This document shows positions 32,717 to 41,700 of a DNA stretch of 64,000 bases, piece by piece; position 1 is the stretch's first letter, and each line of letters begins with the position of its first letter. The notes beneath the pieces are model-generated. The model was not told the origin of the DNA. It did not search any database and worked only from the letters and a program-made list of their open reading frames with translations. A program made the translations under genes and the position numbers. This DNA is from Sulfuricystis sp030824115 (GTDB lineage: Bacteria > Pseudomonadota > Gammaproteobacteria > Burkholderiales > Rhodocyclaceae), in assembly GCA_942493065.1 (NCBI GenBank), contig OW818671.1, forward strand, positions 1,116,001 through 1,180,000. The letters run 5' to 3'.

Positions 32717-33992
32717 ACTTGCCGGCGAAAATGGCATCGGCAGCCGCGATGGTCGCCGCAATGTCGGCATCGCTATGCACCGCCGAGACGAAGCCGGCTT
32801 CGAAGGCCGAGGGCGCGAGATAAATACCTTTTTCGAGCATGGCGTGGAAGAAGCGGTTGAAGGCGTCCTTGTCCGCCGCCATGATTTCGGCATAGGAGGT
32901 GGGAGGCGTGGCGGCAAAGTAGAGGCCGAACATGCCGCCCACCGACTGGGCACTGAAGGTGACGCCATGCTTTTTCGCCGCCGCCGTCAGGCCATCGACC
33001 AGCGCTTTGGTGCGTGCCGTGAGCGCTTCGTAGAAACCGGGGGCGGCAATCTTCTTGAGCGTGACGAGACCGGCGGCGACGGAAAGCGGATTGCCCGAGA
33101 GCGTGCCGGCCTGATAAACCGGGCCGAGTGGCGCGATCTTTTCCATGATGTCGCGACGACCGCCGAAGGCGCCGAGCGGCATGCCGCCGCCAACGACCTT
33201 GCCGAAGGTGGACAGATCGGGCTTGATGCCGAACAGACCCTGCGCCGAGCCGGGGCCGACGCGGAAGCCGGTCATCACCTCGTCGAAAATCAGCACCGCG
33301 CCGTGTTTCGTGCAGAGATCGCGCATCGCCTTGAGAAATTCCGGCTTGGGCGCGATCAGGTTCATGTTGCCGGCCACCGGTTCGACGATGATGCAGGCGA
33401 TTTTGTCGCCGTGCTGGGTAAAGGCATCGGCGAGTTGTTGCGCGTCGTTGTAGTCGAGCACCAGCGTGTGCTTGGCCAGATCGGCCGGCACGCCGCTGGA
33501 AGACGGGTTGCCGAAGGTGAGCATGCCCGAGCCGGCCTTGACCAGCAGACTGTCGGCATGGCCGTGATAGCAGCCTTCGAACTTCACCAGCATGTCGCGG
33601 CCGGTGAAGCCGCGCGCCAGGCGGATCGCGCTCATCGTCGCCTCGGTGCCGGAAGAAACCAGGCGCACCATCTCCATGCTCGGCACGCGTTGCGTCAGCA
33701 GTTCGGCCAGTTCGATTTCAGCCTCGGTCGGCGCGCCGAAGGACAGGCCGCTCGCCGCTGCCACTTGCACCGCCTTGACGGTCTCCGGGTCGGCGTGGCC
33801 GAGGATCAGCGGGCCCCAGGAACCGACATAGTCGATGTAGCGCTTGCCATCGGCATCCCAGACATAGGCGCCCGCGCCGCGCGTGAAGAAGCGCGGCACG
33901 CCGCCGACGGAGCGGAAGGCACGCACAGGGGAATTGACGCCGCCCGGGATGGATTTCTGGGCGCGGGAAAACAGGTCTTCGTTGTGGGTCAT
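32715..33992 (-). CDS. hemL: Glutamate-1-semialdehyde 2,1-aminomutase
   Basis: 425 residues. A PLP enzyme that converts glutamate-1-semialdehyde to 5-aminolevulinate in C5 haem synthesis. Motifs: SPVRAFRSVGGVPRFF, SSGTEATMSAIRLARG, the PLP-contact IFDEVMTGFRV, and the Schiff-base Lys in STFGKVVGGGMPLGAFGG near residue 265. It follows thiD-thiE on the same strand, a common betaproteobacterial arrangement, with a 24-mer copy in its 49-base leader and another after its stop. Confidence 0.97.
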   Translation of the reverse strand: MTHNEDLFSRAQKSIPGGVNSPVRAFRSVGGVPRFFTRGAGAYVWDADGKRYIDYVGSWGPLILGHADPETVKAVQVAAASGLSFGAPTEAEIELAELLTQRVPSMEMVRLVSSGTEATMSAIRLARGFTGRDMLVKFEGCYHGHADSLLVKAGSGMLTFGNPSSSGVPADLAKHTLVLDYNDAQQLADAFTQHGDKIACIIVEPVAGNMNLIAPKPEFLKAMRDLCTKHGAVLIFDEVMTGFRVGPGSAQGLFGIKPDLSTFGKVVGGGMPLGAFGGRRDIMEKIAPLGPVYQAGTLSGNPLSVAAGLVTLKKIAAPGFYEALTARTKALVDGLTAAAKKHGVTFSAQSVGGMFGLYFAATPPTSYAEIMAADKDAFNRFFHAMLEKGIYLAPSAFEAGFVSAVHSDADIAATIAAADAIFAGK

Positions 33993-34005
33993 GGTTTGCT
34001 TCTCG

Positions 34006-34029
34006 AAAAGTCGGCGCTGGCAAGACGGC
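34006..34029 (+). repeat. Dispersed 24-mer, copy 10 (thiE-hemL spacer)
   Basis: AAAA, GTCGGCGCTG, GCAA, GACGGC; all fixed positions match. It lies in the intergenic space 13 bases upstream of the hemL ATG. Confidence 0.85.
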
Positions 34030-34041
34030 GCCAGTGAAATA

Positions 34042-34704
34042 TCAGGCGCACTTGAACAGGTGGCGGAACTTCTCGGCCTGCTTCTGGATATCCATCGCGT
34101 CGAACAGATCGGAAAGTACGGCGATCATGTCGGCCCCGCTCTGGATCACCTCGGGTGCATTCTTGACGGTGATGCCGCCGATGGCGCAGACGGGCACCTT
34201 GAAGCGTTTTTTGGCTTCCGCCACCAGATCAAGTGAAGCACGGGATGCTTCCGGTTTGCTGACCGAGGCAAACACGCTGCCGATGGCGATGTAGTCGGCG
34301 CCGGCATCGACGGCCACTTCGGCGCGGGCCAGATCGTCATAACAGGAGACGCCGAGAATCCGTTTCGAACCGAGGGCATCGCGTGCCGTCCTCAGACTGC
34401 CGCCGGGCATGTCGTCACGGCCGATATGGGCGCCATCGGCACCGATCTCGACCGCCAGCCAGATATCGTCATTCACGATCAGCTTGGCGCCATGGGCGCG
34501 GCAGATGCGCAGCAACTCGGCCGCCTGGGCGCGCCGTAGCGGTGCCGGGGCAATCTTGTTGCGATATTGCACCCACTGCACGCCGCCCTTGAGGGCACTT
34601 TCGACCAGTGCCGACAGACGCGGCAGCAGGTTGTCGTCGGGGGTGAGCGCGTACAGCCCGGCCAAGGGCAGCGCGGGCAGGACGCCTTCAGACGGCGATG
34701 ACAT
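34042..34704 (-). CDS. thiE: Thiamine-phosphate synthase
   Basis: 220 residues. It joins HMP-pyrophosphate and thiazole phosphate to give thiamine phosphate. TIM-barrel motifs: GLYALTPD, VQYRNK, LIVNDDIWLAVEIGADGAHIGRDD split across two strands, DYIAIGSVFASVSKP and AIGGITVKN. The ATG at 34704 is set by family alignment and lies 17 bases inside the thiD 3' end; a longer open frame upstream is only an antisense-free extension through thiD. Confidence 0.95.
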   Translation of the reverse strand: MSSPSEGVLPALPLAGLYALTPDDNLLPRLSALVESALKGGVQWVQYRNKIAPAPLRRAQAAELLRICRAHGAKLIVNDDIWLAVEIGADGAHIGRDDMPGGSLRTARDALGSKRILGVSCYDDLARAEVAVDAGADYIAIGSVFASVSKPEASRASLDLVAEAKKRFKVPVCAIGGITVKNAPEVIQSGADMIAVLSDLFDAMDIQKQAEKFRHLFKCA

Positions 34705-35545
34705 GGGCAACCTCCGCAGACGCAAGAGAATGGGATGACGGGCTTTGCCACTGGCGGTTGGGGATGTGCTGTCCCATGCCGGGACGGAAGCCTGCCGCCA
34801 GACTGTGCCAGGTGTAGTGCTGGGCCGCGCGCACCGCCTCGGGCAGCGGCTGCCCCCAGGCGAGGTTGGCCGCGATGGCCGAGGCCAGCGTGCAGCCCGA
34901 GCCGTGGTAGCTGCCGGGCAGGCGCTCCCACTCGTCGTGGCGCACGGGGCCATGCGATCCATAGAGGGTATTGACGACGCGCGCCGAATGTTCGTGCGTG
35001 CCGGTGACCAGTACATGCGCACAGCCGGCACCGACCAGCAGGCGGGCACATTCGGGCAGCGTGACCGTCTCGCCAGCACCGACCTCTTGTGCCAAGCGTC
35101 GTGCTTCCATGCTGTTCGGTGTCAGGACATCGGTAAGCGGCATGATCAGTTCGAGCATGGCGGCAATGATGTCTTCATCGGCAAAGGCATCGCCGCGACC
35201 GGAAGCCAGCACCGGGTCGAACACCACCGGCGTGTCGGGATAGTCGGAGAGCACTTCAGCGACGGCGGCAATCGCCTCGACGCTGCCGAGCAGGCCGAGC
35301 TTGAAGGCGGCCACCGGCATGTCTTCCAGCAACGCCCGCGCCTGGTCGGCGACCCAGCCCCCTTCCATCGGCAGGAGGTCCTCGACACCGACGGTGTCCT
35401 GCACCGTCAGGGCGGTCACCACCGTCAGCGGGTGGCAGCCGTGGGCGGCAATGGTCAGCAGGTCGGCCTGCAGGCCGGCCCCGCAGGTAGGGTCGGACGC
35501 GGCAAACGAGAGGACGGCAGGCGGATTAAAACGTGAAGATGGCAT
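34688..35545 (-). CDS. thiD: Hydroxymethylpyrimidine (phosphate) kinase
   Basis: 285 residues. It phosphorylates HMP and HMP-phosphate in thiamine synthesis. Ribokinase-fold motifs: SFAASDPTCGAGLQADL near the N-terminus, VVFDPVLASGRGDAF, LTPNSMEARRL, and the anion hole/base GSYHGSGCTLASAIAANLA near residue 220. The start at 35545 suits the family. No TPP-riboswitch-like leader fits: only 111 bases separate it from divergent pilG and none of the conserved TPP elements was seen. Confidence 0.93.
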   Translation of the reverse strand: MPSSRFNPPAVLSFAASDPTCGAGLQADLLTIAAHGCHPLTVVTALTVQDTVGVEDLLPMEGGWVADQARALLEDMPVAAFKLGLLGSVEAIAAVAEVLSDYPDTPVVFDPVLASGRGDAFADEDIIAAMLELIMPLTDVLTPNSMEARRLAQEVGAGETVTLPECARLLVGAGCAHVLVTGTHEHSARVVNTLYGSHGPVRHDEWERLPGSYHGSGCTLASAIAANLAWGQPLPEAVRAAQHYTWHSLAAGFRPGMGQHIPNRQWQSPSSHSLASAEVAHVIAV

Positions 35546-35656
35546 CGCGAAATGGGAGGAACGCCGGAGAAAAGCCTTGCGGTATGATGCGTTCGATTCT
35601 AACCGAAAGCCTTCACGTCTTTTTGGGTCGCCAACTGCCCGCTTTATCCCGTTCAA

Positions 35657-36055
35657 ATGGATGAAAACCTGCAAAAACTGAAGGTCATGGTGATCGATGA
35701 CTCGAACACCATCCGCAAGAGCGCGGAGATTTTTCTGAGTGGCGCCGGTTGCCAGGTGATCGTCGCCGAGGACGGTTTTGCCGCCCTTGCCAAGATCGCC
35801 GACCACGCGCCCGATGTGATCTTCTGCGACATTCTGATGCCGCGCCTCGACGGTTACCAGACCTGTGCGCTGATCAAGCGCAATGCGCGCTTTGCGCAAA
35901 CGCCGGTGATCATGCTGTCCTCGAAAGACGGCTTGTTCGACCGCGCGCGCGGCCGCCTTGCCGGTTCCGATGAACATCTGACCAAACCCTTCACTCAGGA
36001 AAGCCTGTTGGCCGCTCTTAACAAATATGCCCATCCAGCGCATTCTCATCGTTGA
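35657..36055 (+). CDS. pilG: Type IV pilus response regulator PilG
   Basis: 132 residues, a single receiver domain. Acidic pair VIDDSN near residue 14, phospho-acceptor Asp in VIFCDILMPRLDGY near 57, Lys in LTKPFTQ near 108. PilG is phosphorylated by the ChpA/PilL kinase and promotes pilus extension and twitching. It is first in the pilGHIJ-chpA operon and overlaps pilH by 29 bases. A TATGAT hexamer at 35583-35588 could be the -10 of its promoter; no good -35 is seen. Confidence 0.93.
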   Translation: MDENLQKLKVMVIDDSNTIRKSAEIFLSGAGCQVIVAEDGFAALAKIADHAPDVIFCDILMPRLDGYQTCALIKRNARFAQTPVIMLSSKDGLFDRARGRLAGSDEHLTKPFTQESLLAALNKYAHPAHSHR

Positions 36056-36392
36056 CGATTCCCCGGTGGAGCGTCATATCCTCACCGAACTGCTGACCGG
36101 CAAGGGCTACGCCATTTCGATTGCCACCGACGGCGCCCAGGGCGTCGAAGCGGCCAAGCGCGAATTGCCCGACCTGATCATCATGGATGTGGTGATGCCG
36201 AACATGAACGGCTTTCAGGCGACGCGCAGCCTCAATCGCGATGAGGCGACGCGCCACATCCCGGTCATCCTGTGCACCACCAAGAACGAGGAAACCGACA
36301 AGATATGGGGCATGCGCCAGGGCGCGCAGGATTACGTGACCAAGCCGATCGACGGGGCCACCCTGCTGGCCAAGATCGCGGCGCTCGCCTAG
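36027..36392 (+). CDS. pilH: Type IV pilus response regulator PilH
   Basis: 121 residues, receiver only. Motifs ILIVDDSPVERH, IIMDVVMPNMNGF with the phospho-acceptor Asp near 52, and DYVTKPID. In Pil-Chp systems PilH counteracts PilG, linked to retraction or phosphate drain. It overlaps pilG by 29 bases, which implies translational coupling. Confidence 0.93.
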   Translation: MPIQRILIVDDSPVERHILTELLTGKGYAISIATDGAQGVEAAKRELPDLIIMDVVMPNMNGFQATRSLNRDEATRHIPVILCTTKNEETDKIWGMRQGAQDYVTKPIDGATLLAKIAALA

Positions 36393-36405
36393 AGTGACAT
36401 AGGAC

Positions 36406-36939
36406 ATGGCCAAGCGCATCGATCTGCGCGCCTATCAGGAAGCCATTGCCACCCGGCTGGCAGCGGCACAGGCGGGCGCCGGCGTGCCGGCCCTGCTGGG
36501 TTTCGAATCCGGCGGCCGGCGCTGGCTGATCGACCTGCCGGCGGCCGGCGAGGTTCTGCCCCCGCCGCCGCTGGCCCCGGTGCCCCTGACCCAGCCCTGG
36601 TTTGCCGGCATGACCAACGTGCATGGCGAGTTGCAGGCCGTCGTCGATTTTGCGGTGTTCTGTGGCGGTGCGCCGACGCCACGCGAGAGTGGCGCGCGCC
36701 TGTTGCGCATCGGCACGCGCCACGGCAGCAACAGCGCCCTGCTGGTCGCCCGCGTGCATGGCCTGAAACGGACTGACAGCCTGTTTGCCGCCGATCCAGA
36801 GGGTGGGGAGGATGGCGCCCCGCCCTGGCAGGGCGACGCTTTTACCGACAGCCAGGGCACGCGCTGGCTGCGCCTCGAACCCGACCGTTTGCTGGCCGAT
36901 CCCGCTTTCCTCGATGCCTCACTGCCGCTTGCTGACTGA
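36406..36939 (+). CDS. pilI: CheW-like adaptor PilI
   Basis: 177 residues. A CheW domain that couples the PilJ receptor to the ChpA kinase. Recognisable by context and segments such as PALLGFESGGRRWLIDLPAAGEVL (split), the WFAGMTNVHGELQAVVDF core with the conserved glycine and valine run, and RLLRIGTRHGSNSALLVARVHGL. Sequence is diverged, as usual for PilI. 13 bases follow pilH, with AGTGACATAGGAC upstream of the ATG. Confidence 0.9.
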   Translation: MAKRIDLRAYQEAIATRLAAAQAGAGVPALLGFESGGRRWLIDLPAAGEVLPPPPLAPVPLTQPWFAGMTNVHGELQAVVDFAVFCGGAPTPRESGARLLRIGTRHGSNSALLVARVHGLKRTDSLFAADPEGGEDGAPPWQGDAFTDSQGTRWLRLEPDRLLADPAFLDASLPLAD

Positions 36940-36957
36940 GCGCGCCCGGAGATATTC

Positions 36958-38697
36958 ATGGCTTTCAGCTTCAAACTCCCCCAGATAGGCAAACCGCCCG
37001 CGACTTCCACGACGGCGGCGGCCAACTCAAAAGGTGGCCGCTCACTGGGCATCGAACTGCAGATTCTCGGCACGGTCTTTCTGCTGTTCCTGACCATTGC
37101 CACCTACATTGTGTTCGTCGACAACCGCACGGCCAACCATACGGCGGCCTATCTGTCGGTCACTGGCCAGATGCGCACGACCAGCCAGCAGATCGGCAAG
37201 GCTACGCTGATGGCGATGACGTCCGGGGATGCGGCCGGTTTGAAGGAGCTGGCTCAGGCGCGTGATCGCTTCAATCTTGCGCTGGGCCTTTTGACCACGG
37301 GCGGACAGACGGAAGGGGCGCCGGTGCCGCCCTCCGGTGACGCGGTACGTGCCACGCTGGAAAGTCTGCGCACGCAATGGAATACCCATGAGCGCCATAT
37401 CGCCATCGTGCTGGCCCACGAGGACCAGATGCACGCCATCGCCAACGGCCAGGTGCCGCCGCCCTTGGTGATCGAGGCCGCGACCGCCTTGCTCAAGACG
37501 ACCAACGCGCTCGATGCTGCCGTGGCCGCGCTGTCCAGCGACTATGCGCGCTCGCTCGATGGTCGCGAGTTGCGTACCGGTATCGCCACCGTGCTGGGCT
37601 CGCTGGCCCTGGGTCTGCTGGTGCTGATTTTTAAGGTATTCAGTGACGATGCCCAGACGCGCCAGGCCGAAACCGAGCGCCAGCGCCGCGCCGCCGAAGC
37701 GGCGAAGGATGCAACGCAAGAGGCCATCCTGCGCCTGATGAACGAAATGGGCGACCTCGCCGGCGGCGACCTGACGGCGCGCGCGACGGTCACCGAGGAC
37801 ATCACCGGCGCCATCGCCGATTCGGTGAACTACGCGATCGAGGAACTGGCGGTGCTGGTCAAGCGCATCAACGATGCGGCGCGGCGCGTCGATCGCGCCA
37901 CGCAGGATGCGCAGTCGATTTCCACCACCCTGCTGGAAGCGTCGGAACGGCAATCGGGCGAAATTCGCGATGCCGGCGGTCAGGTGCTGACGCTGGCCGA
38001 TTCGATGCACGGCGTTTCCAATCGCGCCGGCGAAACGGCGGAGGTGGCGCGTTCCTCGCTGACGGCGGCGGACAAGGGCGATGCGGCGGTGGTCGCGGCC
38101 ATCGCCGGCATGAACGACCTGCGCGGCCAGATCCAGGAAACCTCGAAGCGGATCAAACGCCTCGGCGAATCCTCGCAGGAGATCGGCGAAATCGTCGAGC
38201 TGATTTCGGACATTACCGAGCAGACCAACGTGCTCGCCTTGAACGCCGCGATTCAGGCCGCCAGTGCCGGTACTGCCGGCCGGGGCTTTGCCGTGGTGGC
38301 CGAGGAAGTGCAACGGCTGGCGGAGCGTTCCGGCGAGGCGACGCGCGAGATCGCGGCGATTGTCAAAACCATTCAGGCCGATACGCACGATGCGGTGGCG
38401 GCGATGGAGCATGCCACGCTCGGCGTGGTCGAGGGCGCGCGCCGTTCCGATGCGGCCGGCCAGTCGCTCACCGAGATTCGCGACGTGACCAACCGGCTGT
38501 CGACGCTGATCGGCACGATTGCCAGCGATACCCGTGAGCAGGTCAAGGTGGCGCGCACGGTAGCCGGGGCAATGGAAGGCATTCTCAAGATTACCGAGGA
38601 AACCTCCGAAGGCACGCGGCGCTCGGCTGCGTCGGTCGGCGAGCTTGGCGCACTGGCCGAAGAACTCAAAGGCTCGGTGTCGGGCTTCAAGGTCTAA
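36958..38697 (+). CDS. pilJ: Pilus chemoreceptor PilJ (methyl-accepting protein)
   Basis: 579 residues. A cytoplasmic start, helix 1 (about 33-53, IELQILGTVFLLFLTIATYIV split), a periplasmic PilJ-type helical sensor (TGQMRTTSQQIGKATLMAM), helix 2 (about 205-225), HAMP, and a signalling domain with the hairpin EQTNVLALNAAIQAASAGTAG and GRGFAVVAEEVQRLAERSGEA. It senses surface contact through pilin interactions in characterised relatives. It sits between pilI and chpA. Confidence 0.95.
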   Translation: MAFSFKLPQIGKPPATSTTAAANSKGGRSLGIELQILGTVFLLFLTIATYIVFVDNRTANHTAAYLSVTGQMRTTSQQIGKATLMAMTSGDAAGLKELAQARDRFNLALGLLTTGGQTEGAPVPPSGDAVRATLESLRTQWNTHERHIAIVLAHEDQMHAIANGQVPPPLVIEAATALLKTTNALDAAVAALSSDYARSLDGRELRTGIATVLGSLALGLLVLIFKVFSDDAQTRQAETERQRRAAEAAKDATQEAILRLMNEMGDLAGGDLTARATVTEDITGAIADSVNYAIEELAVLVKRINDAARRVDRATQDAQSISTTLLEASERQSGEIRDAGGQVLTLADSMHGVSNRAGETAEVARSSLTAADKGDAAVVAAIAGMNDLRGQIQETSKRIKRLGESSQEIGEIVELISDITEQTNVLALNAAIQAASAGTAGRGFAVVAEEVQRLAERSGEATREIAAIVKTIQADTHDAVAAMEHATLGVVEGARRSDAAGQSLTEIRDVTNRLSTLIGTIASDTREQVKVARTVAGAMEGILKITEETSEGTRRSAASVGELGALAEELKGSVSGFKV

Positions 38698-38705
38698 GCA
38701 TCCGC

Positions 38706-41700
38706 ATGACTGCCCCCGCTTTCGATACCGGTACGCTGTCCTGGGTCAAGGACGAGATCGACCTCGCCCTTGAGCGGGCGGGTGCGGCGCTATCGCGCCA
38801 TGCCGCAGCGCCCGACAATCCGGCGACGCTCAACGAGGCGCGCAGCCATTTGCATCAGGCCTGCGGCGCCCTGACGCTGGTCGGTCTGGCGGGTGTCACA
38901 CACTGTGCCGAGACGGTCGAAACGCATCTGGCTACGCTGGCCGAACTTGTCGTGGAGACGAATGTGGTGGCGGTCACTGCGGCGGCTGGTGCCGCCTTGT
39001 CCGCCCTGCGCCGTTACCTCGACGACCTGATGGCCGGCCATCCCGACCAGCCGTTGCGCTTGTATCCGGCCTATCGCGGGCTGGCACTGGCGGCGGGTCA
39101 GGCCGCACCCTCACCGCTGGTGCTGTTCCAACCCGATCTCGGCCTGCGTCCGCCGCGTCGCGAGGCGACCAGCGAACTGCCACCGGTCCGTCTGAAGGCC
39201 TTGCGCCTCGGCTTTGCGCGCGGCTTTGCCAAGTGGCGTGCGGGTGAAGCACGCGGCCTGACGGAAATGAAGAATGCCCTGGTCATCCTCGAACAGAGTC
39301 TTGCCGATCCGGGCGAGCGCGTGCCATGGTGGGTGGCGCTGGCATGGTTCGAGGCGCTGGAGGGCGGTGCCGAACCTCAGGATGAACTGTTGGCAGGCCT
39401 GGACCAGTTGTTTGCCGAGCTTGCCGACGGCAAGACCGGTACACCGCCTGAATTGTTGATGAAGGGCCTGCTGTACGCCATTGCCACTGCCCCGCCGGGC
39501 GGTGAGCAACTGGAGAGCGTACGCGCCGCCTATCGCCTGGCCGATCTGCTGCCGGCGGAGGATGCCGGGGGCGAAACCCGTCGTGAGGCCTGTCGTGCGC
39601 CGCTGACCACGGCGATGGAGGAATGGGAACGCTTCAGTCAGGGCCAGGCGATTGCGCTGATGCGCTTTCACGATGTCGTGCAACTGCTGGCGGCCACCGC
39701 CAATGAAAGCAACGACCCGACCCTGGCGCAACTGGTCGGCACGATTGCCGCCTTTGCGGTTTGGTTGCGCCAGCAGCCGGAACGCGCCGACGCCCGGCTG
39801 GCGCTCGATGTCGCCGGTGCGCTGGTGCTGGTCGAGGAAGTCATCGAGAGTGAAGGCCTGCGCAGTCCCGCAGATGAGGCCATGTTTGCGGCGGCCGTCC
39901 AGCAGCAGAGCGATCATCTCGACGCACTCAAGCCACAGGACGTCACGCCGCCACCGTTAGAGCGACTGCTCTGGCGCGAGCGCCAGTTGCAGGCGCAGGT
40001 GGCTGCGGAAATCCGCCGCAACCTCGATGCGCTGGAAGCCTTACTGGAGCCCTGCTTTCAGCCGCCGGGTCAGGCCATCCCGGCCAAGGCGCAGGAGCTG
40101 TTGCATCAGGTGGCCGGTGCTTTCGAACTGCTCGATGCGCGCGAGGCGGCAAGTGTCGCCACGGCAACGACGCACCTGCTGAGCAAAGCAGGCGGTGCGG
40201 ATAGCGCTGCGCTTGCGGCCCACCATCTGACGGCACTGGCCCAATACACCGATGCCTTGCAACATGGCCCGGCGGCAGTCGATGTGCTGTTGCCGCTGCT
40301 GGAAGCGGCAGAGACGGTCGCTCCCGCCGCAGCCATGCCGGCACCGCTGCCAGCGCCGGTTGTTGCGATGCAGGCGGGTGACGATGAAATGCTCGACATT
40401 TTCATCGAGGAAGCGCAGGAAGTGCTGCAAACCCTCGCCGCCGCCGTGCCCGCCCTCAAGGCCAATCCGGCCGACCGCGAGGCACTGACGACAGTGCGTC
40501 GCGCCTATCACACGCTCAAGGGCAGCGGCCGCATGGTCGGGTTGATGGAACTGGGCGAGGCTGCCTTCGCCGTTGAAAAGCAGCTCAACCAGCGCCTCGA
40601 CGAACGCCTGCCGGTTGACGCCGGCTTGATGGCGACCATCGATGCGGCGGGCGAACGCTTTGCCGCCTGGATTGCCGAACTTGAATCAAAGCGTGCGGAT
40701 GCCGTCCTGCCAGCGCCGACATTTGCCGCAGCGCCTGCAACACCCGAACCCCCCGTCACGATTGGCGAACTCACGCTGTCGCCGATGCTCTACCAGCTCT
40801 ATGTCGAGGAAGCCGGCACGCATGTGGTCACCTTGCGCCAGGAGTTGTCCGGCCCGGCCGGCATTCCCTCGCGTGAACTGATTCGTGCGGCGCACACCCT
40901 GGCCGGCATTTCTGCCGGCACCGGCTTCCCCTCCGTGCAGGCGCTGGCCCATGCGCTGGAGAATGTGCTGGTACGGCACTCCCTCGCACACGTGGTGCCG
41001 GATGACGATGCACGCATGCTGGTCGCCCGTGCTGCCGGTGCGCTGCAGGGCATGGTCGGCGCGATTACGGAGCGGCGTGCGCCGGCCGCTGAACCGGAAC
41101 TGGCCGCCACGCTGGAAGCCCATCAGCCCGCTACGCCAGTAGTGGCGGAATCGCTACCGGTTTCGCCGTTGGCTGAGCGTCGCACGTCGCGCCCGGCCGA
41201 TGAGGTCGATCCCCAACTGGCGCCTCTGTTCCTCGAAGAGGCCGACGAGCAGCTGCACCAGCTCGATGCCGATTTGCGCGCCTGGCGCGAAGCGCCTCAG
41301 GACAAAGAAATCGGCCGACGCATGGCGCGCCTGCTGCACACCTTCAAGGGCGGCGCGCGCATGTGTGGCGCGATGGGGATTGGTGAACTGGCGCACAGCA
41401 TGGAAACGCGCATCGAGCAGGCGCTGTCCGTCGGTGGCGTGGCGCCGGATGTGCTGGATGGCCTCGATACCTCGCTTGGCCGCGCCCTCAGTCTGGTGGC
41501 TGCCTTGCGTCCCGGCGCCAAGCATGAAGAAACGGTCGGCGGGGTACCTGTGCCAGCCGTTGCTGAAACAGCACCCAGCCAACCACCAACCGAAAGCAGT
41601 GCTGCTGGCGCGCAAGTCCTGTTGCGCGTGCGCGCCGACCTGATCGACCGCCTCGTCAGCGAAGCGGGCGAAATGGCGATTACGCGCGGCCGTGTCGAAG

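Noticed and set aside
35546..35656. TPP riboswitch ahead of thiD
   Set aside because: The space to pilG is 111 bases and none of the conserved TPP-aptamer segments is present.
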